This document shows, piece by piece, positions 7,922 through 17,767 of a DNA stretch of 64,000 nucleotides. Below the pieces are notes generated by a model, which saw only the letters and a list, made by a program, of their open reading frames with translations, ran no database searches and was not told the origin of the DNA. The translations under genes and the position numbers were made by a program. The DNA comes from Qipengyuania sp. Lineage in GTDB: Bacteria; Pseudomonadota; Alphaproteobacteria; Sphingomonadales; Sphingomonadaceae. The stretch is from NCBI GenBank assembly GCA_019745075.1, contig JAIETR010000005.1, forward strand, positions 53,889 to 117,888, read 5' to 3'. How positions within the stretch are numbered: the stretch's first letter is position 1; the number at the start of each line of letters is the position of its first letter.

Positions 7922-8910
7922 CGGACAAGCGGATGCTGGCCGGGCGGAAGGTCGATTCGATCGGCCTGGGCTGCATGAACCTGTCGTGGGCCTATGGCGA
8001 GCCGCCCGCGCGCGAAGACGGCATTCGTCTGCTCAATGAGGCGCTCGACCTCGGCTACGACCATCTCGACACCGCCAACATCTATGGCTTCGGGAGCAAC
8101 GAGGAGCTGCTGCGCGAGGCGGTGATGCGCCGCCGGAGCGAGTTTCTGCTCGCCAGCAAGACCGGAATCATCGTCGACGGGCCCCGCCGCGGGATCGACT
8201 GCTCGCCCGCCGCGATCGCGCGTTCGCTCGAGGAGAGCCTGGCGCGTCTCGGCGCCGACCATATCGACCTGTTCTACCTGCACCGCTTCGATCCCAACGT
8301 GCCGATCGCCGACAGCGTGGGGGCGATGGCGCGGTCGATCGAGGCGGGGAAGATCGGCGCATATGGTGTTTCCGAATGGTCCTCCGCGCATATCCGCGAG
8401 GCGCATGCGGTGCATCCGATGGCGGCCGTGCAGACCGAGTTCTCGCTATGGACCCGCAATGTCGAGCTCGGCGTGCTCGACACCACGCGCGAGCTGGGCA
8501 TCGCGCTGGTCGCCTTCTCGCCGCTGGCGCGCGGGGCATTGGGCGGCGAACTCAAGGATCCGAAGGCGCTCGGCGAAAAAGACCTGCGCTGCTCCATGCC
8601 GCGCTTCTCTCCCGAGCACTGGCCCCGCAACCGCGCGCTGATCGACCGCTTCGACGCGCTGGCCGCCGGCGCCGGGCTTGCTCCGGCGCAGCTCGCGCTC
8701 GCCTGGCTGCTGGCGCGGGGCGAGCATGTCCACGCCATCCCCGGCACCACCAAACGGTCGCATCTGAGCGAAAACTTCGCCGCCCGCGCGCTGACCGTCG
8801 CGCCCGCCGTCCTCGCCGAGGCCGGGACGATCCTCTCCCAGGACACGGTCTCGGGCCATCGCTATGCCGAAGCGATGCGCGCCACGATCGATACCGAGGA
8901 CTATTCCTAG
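7918..8910 (+). CDS. Aldo/keto reductase family oxidoreductase
   Basis: 330 residues. AKR features: GLGCMNLSWAYG near the N-terminus, LGYDHLDTANIYG with the catalytic Asp/Tyr, LLASKTGI (Lys), HIDLFYLHRFDP (His), and the cofactor-binding end AIPGTTKRSHLSEN, typical of the AKR13/YhdN-like NADPH-dependent branch. It reduces carbonyls or oxidises alcohols in the cytoplasm. It overlaps the LigE-like gene by 4 bp, so the two are probably one operon; a joint role in aromatic ether breakdown is plausible but inferred. Confidence 0.88.
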   Translation: MTDKRMLAGRKVDSIGLGCMNLSWAYGEPPAREDGIRLLNEALDLGYDHLDTANIYGFGSNEELLREAVMRRRSEFLLASKTGIIVDGPRRGIDCSPAAIARSLEESLARLGADHIDLFYLHRFDPNVPIADSVGAMARSIEAGKIGAYGVSEWSSAHIREAHAVHPMAAVQTEFSLWTRNVELGVLDTTRELGIALVAFSPLARGALGGELKDPKALGEKDLRCSMPRFSPEHWPRNRALIDRFDALAAGAGLAPAQLALAWLLARGEHVHAIPGTTKRSHLSENFAARALTVAPAVLAEAGTILSQDTVSGHRYAEAMRATIDTEDYS

Positions 8911-8933
8911 CGATCGCCGGATCGCTTGCGAAC

Positions 8934-8950
8934 ATGCTGCATAGCAGCAT
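8934..8950. promoter_or_regulatory. Perfect inverted repeat upstream of nasT
   Basis: ATGCTGC-ATA-GCAGCAT: 7-bp arms around a 3-bp centre, 12 bp before the GTG start of nasT. It could be an operator or an RNA hairpin limiting nasT translation. No T-tract follows, so it is not a standard terminator. Confidence 0.4.
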
Positions 8951-8962
8951 AAGGTCGCACCC

Positions 8963-9544
8963 GTGCGTATTGCGATCATCGACACCAGCAGCTCGCGCGC
9001 GGCGATCATCGTCGATGGTCTGCGCGAAGCCGGGCTGACCGACGTGGTTCCGATCGACCCCGCGTCGGCTCTGCTTGCCCAGCTCGAACGGGCGCACCCG
9101 GAAGTGGTCCTGGTCAATCTCGAAAACCCAGGGCGGGACCTGCTCGAGGACTATTTCGCGATGAGCCGCGCGCTTGCCCGGCCGATCGCGATGTTCGTCG
9201 ATCAGAGCGACGAGGCGGCCACGGCGGCCGCGGTCGATGCGGGCGTGTCCGCCTATATCGTCGACGGCCTCACCAAGCAGCGGATCAAACCGGTGATCGA
9301 CCTGGCGGTGCGGCGGTTTCAGGCCTTCGCGCGGTTGCAGGAGGAGCTGCGCGAGGCGCGCAGCGCGCTTGCCGACCGAACCGCGGTGGACAAGGCCAAG
9401 GCGATCCTGATGAAGCGCCGCGGGCTCGACGAGCCCGCCGCCTATGCCCTGCTGCGCAGCCACGCGATGAGCAGCAATCGCCGTATCGCCGAAGTGGCCG
9501 AGGCGATCGTAACCAGCAACGCATTGTTGGGGGACCTTCCTTGA
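8963..9544 (+). CDS. nasT: NasT-type ANTAR response regulator (nitrate-responsive antiterminator)
   Basis: 193 residues with GTG start. The N-terminal receiver-like domain (IAIIDTSSSRAAIIVDGL...PEVVLVNLENPGRD) is followed by a C-terminal ANTAR domain (AVDKAKAILMKRRGLDEPAAYALLRSHAMSSNRRIAEVAEAIV) that binds paired RNA hairpins. In the family NasT is held by NasS and released when nitrate or nitrite binds NasS, then prevents termination in the leader of the nitrate assimilation genes. The adjacent NasS gene and the leader-terminator at 10924-10982 fit this. Stop and nasS start overlap (TTGA). Confidence 0.9.
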   Translation: MRIAIIDTSSSRAAIIVDGLREAGLTDVVPIDPASALLAQLERAHPEVVLVNLENPGRDLLEDYFAMSRALARPIAMFVDQSDEAATAAAVDAGVSAYIVDGLTKQRIKPVIDLAVRRFQAFARLQEELREARSALADRTAVDKAKAILMKRRGLDEPAAYALLRSHAMSSNRRIAEVAEAIVTSNALLGDLP

Positions 9545-10746
9545 CCCGATTTCGCATCGGCTTCCTTCCGCTCGTCGACGCGGCGCTGCCAATCCTGGCG
9601 CATGAGCACGGGTTCGCGGCCGCCGAAGGTATCGCGATCGAGCCGGTGCGCGACACCACCTGGGCGACGGTGCTCGACCGGCTGCTCTACGGCCACACCG
9701 ACGCCGCGCACATGATCGCCCCGCTGGCCATCGCGACGACGCTCGGCCGCGGCCGTCCCCCGGCGCCACTGTCCGTGCCCTTCGTGCTCGGTCTCAATGG
9801 CAATGCGGTGACGTTTTCCGCCGCGCTCGCGCGGGCGTGCGGGCTGGGGAACCGACTTGCCGATCCCGCCGAGCTGGGTGCGCGCTTGCGCGAGGTGGCA
9901 CAGGCGCGCGTCGCCGCGGGCCGCCGGCTGCGGTTCGGGGTGGTGCATCGATATTCGAGCCACAACTATATGCTGCGCTACTGGCTCGCCGGCGTGGGCA
10001 TCGGGCCCGACGCCGATGTCGAGATCGTGGTCACCAGCCCCCCCTTCGCCGCCGACGCGCTGGCGGCGGGCGATGTCGACGCGATTTGCGTGGGTGAGCC
10101 GTGGAACAGCATCGCGGTCGATCGCGGTGTGGGGCGGATCGCGCTGGTCACGGCGCAAATCTGGCGTCGCGGCGTCGAAAAGGTGCTCGCGCTGCGCACC
10201 GCGACGCTGGACGAACGCGGCGAGGAAGTCGCGGCGCTGCTACGCGCGCTCCACGCTGCGGCGATGCACTTCGTCGAGCCCGATGCGGCCGAGGAGAACG
10301 CGGCGATCCTCGCCCGCCCCGAATATTGCGGCGCGCCGGTCGAGACCATCATGCGCGCGATCGCCGACCGGCTGCGGCTTCGTCAGGGCGCCTCGCCGAT
10401 CCATTTTCCCGATTTCATGTTCCAGTACCGCGAGGCGGCCAATTTCCCGTGGCGCAGCCAGGCCGCCTGGCTCTACGCGCAGATGACGCGCTGGGACCGA
10501 ACGCCGTTTTCAGCGGCCGAAGCCGAGATCGCGCAAAGCGTCTTCCGCCCGGATGTCTATCGCGCCGCGCTGGCCGGCTCGGCGGCGACCTTGCCCGGCG
10601 CCAGCTCGAAGCTCGAAGGGTCGGTGACCAATGCCCTCGGGGTGGGCGCGACCCAGGGCCGCCTGATCCTGGGCAGCGACCGGTTCTTCGATGGCCGCGC
10701 CTTCGACCCCGACGACATTCCGGCCTATCTCGGCGCCCTCCCCTAG
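9541..10746 (+). CDS. nasS: NasS nitrate sensor (CmpA/NrtA-type binding protein without signal peptide)
   Basis: 401 residues from a TTG start that overlaps the nasT stop. The CmpA/NrtA periplasmic-binding fold is visible: IGFLPLVDAALPILAHEHGF, LDRLLYGHTDAAHMIAPLAIATTLG, and FGVVHRYSSHNYMLRYWLAG. No signal peptide is present, as expected for a cytoplasmic nitrate/nitrite sensor rather than a transporter component. It partners NasT. The C-terminal FPDFMFQYREAANFPWRSQAAWLYAQM block is typical of this family. Followed by the nas leader. Confidence 0.9.
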   Translation: MTRFRIGFLPLVDAALPILAHEHGFAAAEGIAIEPVRDTTWATVLDRLLYGHTDAAHMIAPLAIATTLGRGRPPAPLSVPFVLGLNGNAVTFSAALARACGLGNRLADPAELGARLREVAQARVAAGRRLRFGVVHRYSSHNYMLRYWLAGVGIGPDADVEIVVTSPPFAADALAAGDVDAICVGEPWNSIAVDRGVGRIALVTAQIWRRGVEKVLALRTATLDERGEEVAALLRALHAAAMHFVEPDAAEENAAILARPEYCGAPVETIMRAIADRLRLRQGASPIHFPDFMFQYREAANFPWRSQAAWLYAQMTRWDRTPFSAAEAEIAQSVFRPDVYRAALAGSAATLPGASSKLEGSVTNALGVGATQGRLILGSDRFFDGRAFDPDDIPAYLGALP

Positions 10747-10923
10747 GGCGGTATGGGTCGGATTTTTTGCTGCACCTGCGAGATAAGGACTTGCGCGAAG
10801 ATAGCGAATCGGGCAGCTTGATTGCGCCTGGCACGGACGCCGGGCACGATTTTGATCCCCCATCGCTCCAACGCCGGGGTTAGGGGGACCATCGGACCGG
10901 CGCGTCACGCCGGCCGGTCATAA

Positions 10924-10935
10924 GGCAACGAAGCC
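10924..10935 (+). promoter_or_regulatory. ANTAR-type hairpin with A1/G4 hexaloop (candidate NasT site)
   Basis: GGC-AACGAA-GCC forms a short stem with a six-base loop having A at position 1 and G at position 4, the loop rule for ANTAR RNA targets. It shares bases 10932-10935 with the 5' arm of the terminator that follows, so the two structures exclude each other. An upstream GC-rich inverted repeat (GACCGGC...GCCGGTC, within 10891-10921) could be the first of the two hairpins, but I did not find a matching hexaloop in it. Confidence 0.6.
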
Positions 10936-10982
10936 GCCAGGAGGCCGCCCGCAAGGGCCGCTTCCCGGCGGCTTTTTCTTTG
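10932..10982 (+). terminator. Leader terminator before the nitrate assimilation genes
   Basis: AGCCGCC (10932-10938) pairs with GGCGGCT (10967-10973) and is followed by TTTTTCTTTG, an intrinsic terminator 24 bp before the transporter start. It lies downstream of nasS, so transcription of the assimilation genes would stop here unless NasT stabilises the alternative hairpin at 10924-10935. The rest of the 259-bp leader (10747-11005) shows no other gene. Confidence 0.8.
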
Positions 10983-11005
10983 TTCTTCGCGCATGGAGAC
11001 CGATT

Positions 11006-12244
11006 ATGGCGACCGAATTCTGGGACAAGACTACCGGAGCGCCCAAGACCAGCTTCTGCGCCAGCGGACACACGCCGACACTCATCGCGGCGTTTCTCTA
11101 TTTCGACCTCGCCTTCATGGTGTGGGTCATGCTGGGGCCGCTCGCGCCCGACATCGCGAAATCGCTGGGGCTCAGCCCGGCCGAAAAGGGCCTGATGGTC
11201 GCGGTCCCGACGCTGGCCGGCGCGATCCTGCGCGTGGTCAACGGGCTGCTGGTCGATCGGATCGGGCCCAAGCGCTCCGGGGCGATCAGCCAGATCATCG
11301 TGATCGTCGGGCTCTTCACGGCCTGGCTGGTGGGAGTCGACAGCTTTGCGGGCACGCTCGCGCTGGGCGTGATCCTCGGCTTCGCCGGGGCGAGCTTCGC
11401 GATCGCGCTGCCGCTCGCCAGCCGCTGGTATCCGCCGGAGCACCAGGGCAAGGCGATGGGCCTCGCCGGCATGGGCAATTCGGGCACGGTGCTCGCCGCC
11501 CTGCTCGCGCCGACGCTCGCCAAACTGTTCGGATGGAACGCCGTGCTCGGGCTCGCCTGCATCCCGCTGGTGCTGGTGTTCGTCGCCTATCTGCTCATGG
11601 CCAAGGACGCGCCCGACGCGCCTGCGCCCAAGTCGCTCACCGCCTATCTGCGACCGCTCAAGACCGCCGACGCCTGGTGGCTGATGGGCTTCTACAGCGT
11701 CACCTTCGGCGGTTTCGTCGGGCTGGCGGCCTCCTTGCCGATCTACTTCACCGACCAGTTCGGGCTCTCCACGGTGACGGCGGGCTATTACACGGCCGCC
11801 TGCGTCTTCGCCGGATCGCTGATCCGGCCGATCGGCGGCGCGCTCGCCGACGCGATCGGCGGGGTTCGCACGCTGACCGGCGTGTTCGCGATCGCCGCGA
11901 TCGCTCTCGCCGGAGTCAGCGCGGCGCCCACGGTGGCGATCGCGCTGGTCACCTTCGTGGGCGCGATGCTCGCGCTCGGGGCGGGCAACGGCGCGGTGTT
12001 CCAGCTCGTTCCGCAGCGATTTCACAAGGAGCTCGGAGTGATGACCGGTCTGGTCGGAATGGCGGGCGGCGTCGGCGGGTTCTATCTGGCCTCGTCGCTG
12101 GGCCTGGCAAAGCAGTTCACCGGCAGCTTTTCGTCGGGCCTCCTGATCTTCGCGGCGCTGGCGGTGCTGGCGCTGGCGGGGCTGACGCTGGTCAAGAGCA
12201 AATGGCGCAGCGCCTGGGCCACCGCCGCGACGGTGCGGATCTGA
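11006..12244 (+). CDS. Nitrate/nitrite transporter, NNP-type MFS
   Basis: 412 residues, about 12 membrane segments. NarK/NasA-family features include the first helix FLYFDLAFMVWVMLGPLAPDI, the loop GLLVDRIGPKRSG, and the nitrate signature region ASFAIALPLASRWYPPEHQGKAMGLAGMGNSG with a second copy-like GAGNGAVFQLVPQRF...GVMTGLVGMAGGVGGF. It would import nitrate for assimilation. GGAGA lies 6 bp before the ATG. Stop TGA overlaps the nirB start (TGATG). Controlled by the upstream nas leader. Confidence 0.9.
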   Translation: MATEFWDKTTGAPKTSFCASGHTPTLIAAFLYFDLAFMVWVMLGPLAPDIAKSLGLSPAEKGLMVAVPTLAGAILRVVNGLLVDRIGPKRSGAISQIIVIVGLFTAWLVGVDSFAGTLALGVILGFAGASFAIALPLASRWYPPEHQGKAMGLAGMGNSGTVLAALLAPTLAKLFGWNAVLGLACIPLVLVFVAYLLMAKDAPDAPAPKSLTAYLRPLKTADAWWLMGFYSVTFGGFVGLAASLPIYFTDQFGLSTVTAGYYTAACVFAGSLIRPIGGALADAIGGVRTLTGVFAIAAIALAGVSAAPTVAIALVTFVGAMLALGAGNGAVFQLVPQRFHKELGVMTGLVGMAGGVGGFYLASSLGLAKQFTGSFSSGLLIFAALAVLALAGLTLVKSKWRSAWATAATVRI

Positions 12245-14642
12245 TGAAACACCGACCGATTTCGATGCGTGAGGGAGACCTGCGCGAGCATCTCGTCGTG
12301 ATCGGCAACGGCATGGCCGGGTGCCGCGCGGTCGAGGAATTGCTGGCGCGCGATCCCGAGCGCTACCGAGTCACCATCTTCGGCGCCGAGCCGCGGGTGA
12401 ACTACAACCGGATCATGCTCTCGCCGGTGCTCGCGGGGGAGAAGAGCTTCGACGAAATCGTGATCAACGGCCAGGAATGGTACGACGAGCACGGTATCGC
12501 ATTGATCGCGGGCGATCCGGTCGCCGCGATCGATCGTGCCGCCAGGACCGTCACCACCCGTAGCGGGTTGACCACCGGCTACGACCGGCTGCTGATCGCC
12601 ACCGGCTCCGACCCGTTCATCATCCCGGTGCCCGGCAAGGACCTGCCGGGAGTGATCGGCTTCCGCGACATGAACGATGTCGAGACGATGCTGGGCGCAG
12701 CCGAACGCGGCGGCGCTGCGGTCGTCATCGGCGGCGGCCTGCTCGGGCTCGAGGCGGCGCACGGGCTGAGCTTGCGGGGCATGAAGGTGACCGTGGTCCA
12801 TCTGATGCCGACGCTGATGGAGCGCCAGCTCGACGAGGCGGCGGGGTGGCTGCTGAAGGAGGCCCTCGAAGCGCGCGGGCAGACCATTCTCACCGGTGCC
12901 GATACCGCCGAGATCGTGGGCGCCGGGCACCTCGAGGGCGTTCGGCTCAAGGATGGTCTCGTCATTCCGGCCGATCTCGTGGTGATGGCGGCGGGCATAC
13001 GGTCCTCGGTGGCGCTGGCGCGCGACGCCGGGCTGGCGGTGGGGCGGGGCATCCATGTCGACGATCACATGGTGACCTCCGATCCGGCGATTCTCGCTGT
13101 CGGCGAATGCGTCGAGCACGATGGGCAAGTGTATGGGCTGGTCGCGCCGTTGTGGGAGATGTGCCGGGCGCTGGCCGACGGGCTGGTCGGGCAGCCAAGC
13201 GGCTACCGCGGCTCGGTTACATCGACCAAGCTCAAGGTTTCGGGCATCGACGTCTTCTCCGCCGGCGACTTCAGCGCGGTCGAAGGATCCGAGGATATCG
13301 TCCTCCGCGACGCCGGCCGCGGCGTCTACAAGCGCGTCGTGGTCAAGGCGTCTCGCAACTCCGCGACGTGCTGATCTTCGGCCAGGCCTTCGCCTCCGGA
13401 GGTGGGCAGGCGGACCCTAAGGCGGCCGTTGCGGCGCTCTCGGACGATGCCGAGATCTGCGGCTGCAACGGCGTTTCCAAGGGCCAGGTCCTCGCCTGCA
13501 TAGAGAAGGGCGCGTGCAGCCTCGACGCGGTGCGCGACACCTGCAAGGCTTCGGCGAGCTGCGGCTCGTGCACCGGGCTGGTCGAGAATCTGCTCGCGCT
13601 GGCGCTCGGCGAAGAGGTCCAGGCGGGTCCGAGGACGATGTGCAGGTGCACCAGCTTCGGTCACGGCGATGTCCGCCGCGAGATCGTCGCGCAGGCGATG
13701 CGCTCGATCCCCGAGGTGATGCAGAAGCTCCACTGGAGTACGCCCGACGGCTGCTCCTCGTGCCGCCCCGCGCTCAACTACTATCTGCTCTGCGCGCTGC
13801 CGGGCGAATATGTCGATGACCAGCAGAGCCGCTTCGTCAACGAGCGGATGCACGCCAATATCCAGAAGGACGGCACCTATTCGGTGGTCCCGCGCATGTG
13901 GGGCGGGCTCACCAACCCGCGCGAGCTGCGCGCGATCGCCGACGTCGTCGAGAAGTTCAACGCGCCGATGGTCAAGGTCACCGGCGGGCAGCGGCTCGAC
14001 ATCTTCGGGATCAGGAAGGAGGATCTGCCCGCGGTCTGGGCCGATCTGGGCGCCGCCGGCATGGTCTCGGGCCATGCCTATGGCAAGGCGCTGCGCACGG
14101 TGAAGACCTGCGTCGGCAGCGAATGGTGCCGCTTCGGGACGCAGGATTCGACCGGTCTCGGCGTCAAGATCGAGCAGGCGACCTGGGGCAGCTGGATGCC
14201 GCACAAGTTCAAGATCGCGGTCAGCGGCTGCCCGCGCAACTGCGCCGAGGCGACGATCAAGGATTTCGGCGTGGTCTGCGTCGATTCCGGCTACGAGCTG
14301 CATGTCGGCGGCAACGGCGGGATCAAGGTCCGCGTCACCGATCTGCTCTGCCGTGTCGCCACCGAGGAAGAGGCGATCGAGCACTGCGCGGCGTTCATCC
14401 AGCTCTACCGCGAAGAAGCCTGGTATCTCGAGCGCACCGCCCCGTGGATCGAGCGCGTCGGCCTGGCGTATGTCCAGTCGCGGCTGCTCGGCGATGCGCA
14501 GGAGCGCGCCGCGCTCGCCGCTCGCTTCCTCCATTCGCAAAAGTTCTGCCAGGACGACCCCTGGGCCAAGCGCGCCGCGGGCGCCGAGCGCGAACACCAC
14601 GCGCCGATGGCCATATTCACTCCGATGGAGATTCCGGCATGA
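12244..14642 (+). pseudogene. nirB: NADH-dependent nitrite reductase large subunit, broken by deletion and frameshift
   Basis: The first part (12244-13374) encodes the FAD/NAD(P)H domain (LVVIGNGMAGCRAVEEL, VVIGGGLLGLEAAHGL) and stops early after GVYKRVVVK. The second part continues in another frame from about 13350 with QLRDVLIFGQAFASGGG, the [2Fe-2S] BFD-like motif ICGCNGVSKG...SCGSCTG, and the siroheme/[4Fe-4S] domain with CVGSEWCRFG and CPRNCAEA. Compared with the family, about 28 residues between the blocks are missing and the frame has shifted, consistent with loss of about 82 nt near 13348. The enzyme is probably inactive unless this is an assembly error. Its stop overlaps nirD. Confidence 0.85.
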
Positions 14643-14977
14643 TCGGCGAATGGCTCGATATCGGTTGGCTTGACGAGATCCCGCTGCGCGGCAGCCGCGT
14701 GATCGAGGTCGCGGACGGCGACGACATCGCGGTGTTCCGGACCGGCGACGGCAAGGTCTTCGCGCTGCGCGACCGCTGCCCGCACAAGCACGGGCGGCTC
14801 TCGCAAGGGATCGTCCACGGCGGCGCGGTCGCCTGCCCGCTGCACAACTGGCGCATCTCGCTATCGAGCGGCGAGGCGCTGGGCGAGGACCAGGGCTGCA
14901 CCCCGACCGTGCCCGTGCGGATCGACGCGGGACGCGTGCTGATCCAGCGCGCGGCGATGCTGGCCGCCGCCGCCTAG
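14639..14977 (+). CDS. nirD: Nitrite reductase small subunit (Rieske-type)
   Basis: 112 residues. Rieske-like motif CPHKHGRLSQG...CPLHNWRISLSSG (C-x-H...C-x2-H) as in the NirD branch that retains the cluster ligands. It partners NirB in reduction of nitrite to ammonium. It overlaps the nirB stop by 4 bp and is followed 2 bp later by the nitrate reductase gene. Because nirB is broken, this subunit may have no partner here. Confidence 0.9.
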   Translation: MIGEWLDIGWLDEIPLRGSRVIEVADGDDIAVFRTGDGKVFALRDRCPHKHGRLSQGIVHGGAVACPLHNWRISLSSGEALGEDQGCTPTVPVRIDAGRVLIQRAAMLAAAA

Positions 14978-14979
14978 GC

Positions 14980-17577
14980 ATGGCGCCGGTCCGCACCACT
15001 TGCGCCTATTGCGGGGTCGGCTGCGGTATCCGCGCGACCGCCATCGGGCCGCGCGAGGTGAAGATCGAGGGCGATCCCGACCACCCCGCCAACGCCGGGC
15101 GGCTCTGCTCCAAAGGCACGCATCTGGGCGAGACGGTCGGACTGGAGGGCCGTCTGCTCCATCCGATGATCGGCAAGCGCCGCGCGAGCTGGGACAAGGC
15201 TCTCGATCTCGTGGCCCAGCGCTTTCGCCAGACGATCGCCGATCATGGCCCCGACAGCGTGGCCTTCTACGTCTCGGGTCAACTGCTGACCGAGGACTAT
15301 TATGTCGCCAACAAGCTGATGAAGGGCTTCATCGGCTCGGCGAATATCGACACCAATTCGCGCCTCTGCATGTCGAGCGCGGTCGCCGGGCATATCCGTG
15401 CCTTCGGCGAAGACGTGGTGCCCGCGAGCTATGCCGACCTGGAGCGCGCCGATCTGATCGTGCTCGTCGGCTCGAACACCGCCTGGTGCCACCCGATCGT
15501 CTACCAGCGCATCCAGGCGGCGCGCGCCGGGCGCGGCGCAAAGCTGGTGGTGATCGATCCGCGCCGCACCGAAACCGCCGAGGAGGCCGACCTCCATCTG
15601 GCCATCCGCCCGGGCAGCGACGTCGCGCTGATGAACGGTCTGCTCGCCTGGTGCCGCGAGCACGGCGTGCTCGACGACGCCTTCCTCGCGGAACGCACGG
15701 CGATTCCCGACGGCTTCTGGCAAGCGATGTCCGAAGGCACCGACCTGTGGTCGATCGCGCGCAGCTGCGACCTGCCGCCCCCCGACCTCAAGCGCTTCTT
15801 CGAGCTGTTCGCCGCGACTCCGCGCACCGTCACGCTGTTCAGCCAGGGGATCAACCAGGCGATTACCGGCACCGACCAGGTCAACGCGATCCTCAACCTC
15901 CACCTCGCCACCGGCCGCATCGGCAAGCCCGGCGCCGCTCCGTTCTCGATCACCGGGCAGCCCAATGCGATGGGCGGGCGCGAGGTCGGCGGGCTCGCCA
16001 CGACGCTGGCCGCGCACATGGACTTCGCACCCGAGAATGTCGCGCGCGTCGGCCGGTTCTGGGCGGCGCCCAACATGGCGTGCAAACCGGGTCTCAAGGC
16101 GGTCGATCTGTTCCGCCAGCTTGGCGAAGGCCGGATCAAGGCCTTGTGGGTGATGGCCACCAACCCCACGGTTTCGATGCCCGACGTCGGCCGGGTCCGC
16201 GAGGCGCTGGCCGCCTGCCCGTTCGTCGTTGCTTCCGATGTCGTCGCCGACACCGACACCTTGCGCTTCGCGCATGTGCGCCTGCCCGCCGCCGCCTGGG
16301 GCGAAAAGGACGGAACGGTGACCAACTCCGAGCGCGTGGTCAGCCGCCAACGGGCGTTCTTCATGCCTCCCGGCGAGGCGAAGCCCGACTGGTGGATCGT
16401 GAAGGAAGTCGCCGCGCGGATGGGCTGGCGCACCGCCTTCGCTTACGGTCGCCCGGCCGATATCTGGCGCGAACATGCGAGGCTCTCGACCTATCGGAAC
16501 GATGGCTCGCGGCTGTTCGCGCTGCCCGGCCACGCCGCATGCGGCAACCCCGCCTACGACGAGATGGAGCCGTTCAAATGGGGCGGCGAGGCTTTTGCGG
16601 ACGGCCGGTTTCCCACACAGGACGGCCGCGCGCGGTTGGTGACGGTTCGGCAGCGGCGGCTCGAAGCTCCGCTCGCCAAATGGCCATTTACTCTCAATAC
16701 CGGCCGCTACCGCGATCACTGGCACGCGATGACCCGCACCGGGCTGGCGCCCAGGCTGGCGCGCCATCGGGAGGAGCCGCGCGTCGAGGTGCACCCCGAC
16801 GATGCCGCCGAGTTGGGTCTGGTGGCCGAGGGCCTCGCCCGCGTCGCCATCCCGCAAGGGGACAGCCTGTTTCGGGTCGAACTCGGCGAGAGCCAGCGGC
16901 GTGGCGAGATGTTCGTGCCGATCCACTGGACCGACCGCACCGCCGCTGGCGGACGTACCGGATTGCTTCCCCGCCCGCTCGTGGACCCTCATTCGGGCCA
17001 GCCCGGATTCAAGCAGACACCCGCGCGGATCGAGCCGGTCGTCACCGCATGGCGCGGATTCCTGCTTCTGAACCGCGAACTGGACAGCCTGCCGAGCTGC
17101 CTCTGGGCGGTTCGCGTCGCGGCGCGGGGAGGCGTCTTGTGGGAGCTTGCCGGGAACGGCGATCCGCGGGCGCTCGAGAAGCTGCTGCCGCGAGGGCAAG
17201 TCCTCGAAGCCGAGGATCTTTCGCGGGGCACACGCAGGGTTGCGGTGATTTCCGGGGAACGGCTCGCCGCGGTGCTCATGGTCACGCGAACCGGCGAGCT
17301 GCCGGCGCGCGATTACCTGCTCGCCGCCTTGGGGGAGATCGTCCCCGGGCCGGCGATCCTCGCAGGCCGCGCGCCGGGTGCGTCCGTCGATCGGGGCGCG
17401 ATCGTCTGCGCCTGCTTCGATGTCGGCCTCAAGACGATCGTCGCCGCCATTGCCGAACAGCAGCTCGCCGATGTCGCCGCGATCGGACAGTCGCTGAAGG
17501 CCGGCACCAATTGCGGTTCCTGCCGCCCCGCCCTGGCCAGGCTCTTGCCCGCGAAGGACGCAACCAATGCCGCATGA
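14980..17577 (+). CDS. nasC: Assimilatory nitrate reductase, catalytic subunit with C-terminal BFD-like domain
   Basis: 865 residues. N-terminal [4Fe-4S] motif CAYCGVGCG...GRLCSKG, then the bis-MGD domain with the probable Mo-ligand cysteine in [13 protein letters not shown], the [17 protein letters not shown] and [13 protein letters not shown] blocks, and the C-terminal dinucleotide-binding fold ([16 protein letters not shown]). The last 60 residues form a [2Fe-2S] BFD-like domain (CACFDVG...[11 protein letters not shown]). It reduces nitrate to nitrite in the cytoplasm. The reading frame is intact. The 3' end overlaps the truncated methyltransferase start by 11 bp. Confidence 0.93.
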   Translation: MAPVRTTCAYCGVGCGIRATAIGPREVKIEGDPDHPANAGRLCSKGTHLGETVGLEGRLLHPMIGKRRASWDKALDLVAQRFRQTIADHGPDSVAFYVSGQLLTEDYYVANKLMKGFIGSANIDTNSRLCMSSAVAGHIRAFGEDVVPASYADLERADLIVLVGSNTAWCHPIVYQRIQAARAGRGAKLVVIDPRRTETAEEADLHLAIRPGSDVALMNGLLAWCREHGVLDDAFLAERTAIPDGFWQAMSEGTDLWSIARSCDLPPPDLKRFFELFAATPRTVTLFSQGINQAITGTDQVNAILNLHLATGRIGKPGAAPFSITGQPNAMGGREVGGLATTLAAHMDFAPENVARVGRFWAAPNMACKPGLKAVDLFRQLGEGRIKALWVMATNPTVSMPDVGRVREALAACPFVVASDVVADTDTLRFAHVRLPAAAWGEKDGTVTNSERVVSRQRAFFMPPGEAKPDWWIVKEVAARMGWRTAFAYGRPADIWREHARLSTYRNDGSRLFALPGHAACGNPAYDEMEPFKWGGEAFADGRFPTQDGRARLVTVRQRRLEAPLAKWPFTLNTGRYRDHWHAMTRTGLAPRLARHREEPRVEVHPDDAAELGLVAEGLARVAIPQGDSLFRVELGESQRRGEMFVPIHWTDRTAAGGRTGLLPRPLVDPHSGQPGFKQTPARIEPVVTAWRGFLLLNRELDSLPSCLWAVRVAARGGVLWELAGNGDPRALEKLLPRGQVLEAEDLSRGTRRVAVISGERLAAVLMVTRTGELPARDYLLAALGEIVPGPAILAGRAPGASVDRGAIVCACFDVGLKTIVAAIAEQQLADVAAIGQSLKAGTNCGSCRPALARLLPAKDATNAA

Positions 17578-17767
17578 CGACTTTCCCACGGGATCGGTTT
17601 GGCTTGTCGGAGCGGGCCCCGGCGATCCCGAACTCCTCGCCCGCAAGGCGGAGCGGCTACTGCGCAGCGCCGATATCGTGTTCCACGACGCACTGGTGCG
17701 TCTGTTGCTTTCCGAAGCCGAACCAGATGAGGGGTGGAAAATGTGCCTCGAATGCATGCGCGGCTAA
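17567..17767 (+). pseudogene. cobA: Uroporphyrinogen-III C-methyltransferase (siroheme pathway), 5' fragment
   Basis: Only about the first 45 residues match the family ([35 protein letters not shown]). The frame then continues for about 20 unrelated residues and stops, whereas the enzyme is normally about 250 residues. The break at about 17695 abuts the convergent sugar-transporter gene, so the downstream part was replaced by the incoming sugar locus or by a deletion. Its normal role is to make precorrin-2 for the siroheme of NirB. Confidence 0.85.

Noticed and set aside
10854..10891. TCCCCC...GGGGGA inverted arms in the nas leader as the first ANTAR hairpin
   Set aside because: The loop is long and does not present an A1/G4 hexaloop; it may be an unrelated stem.
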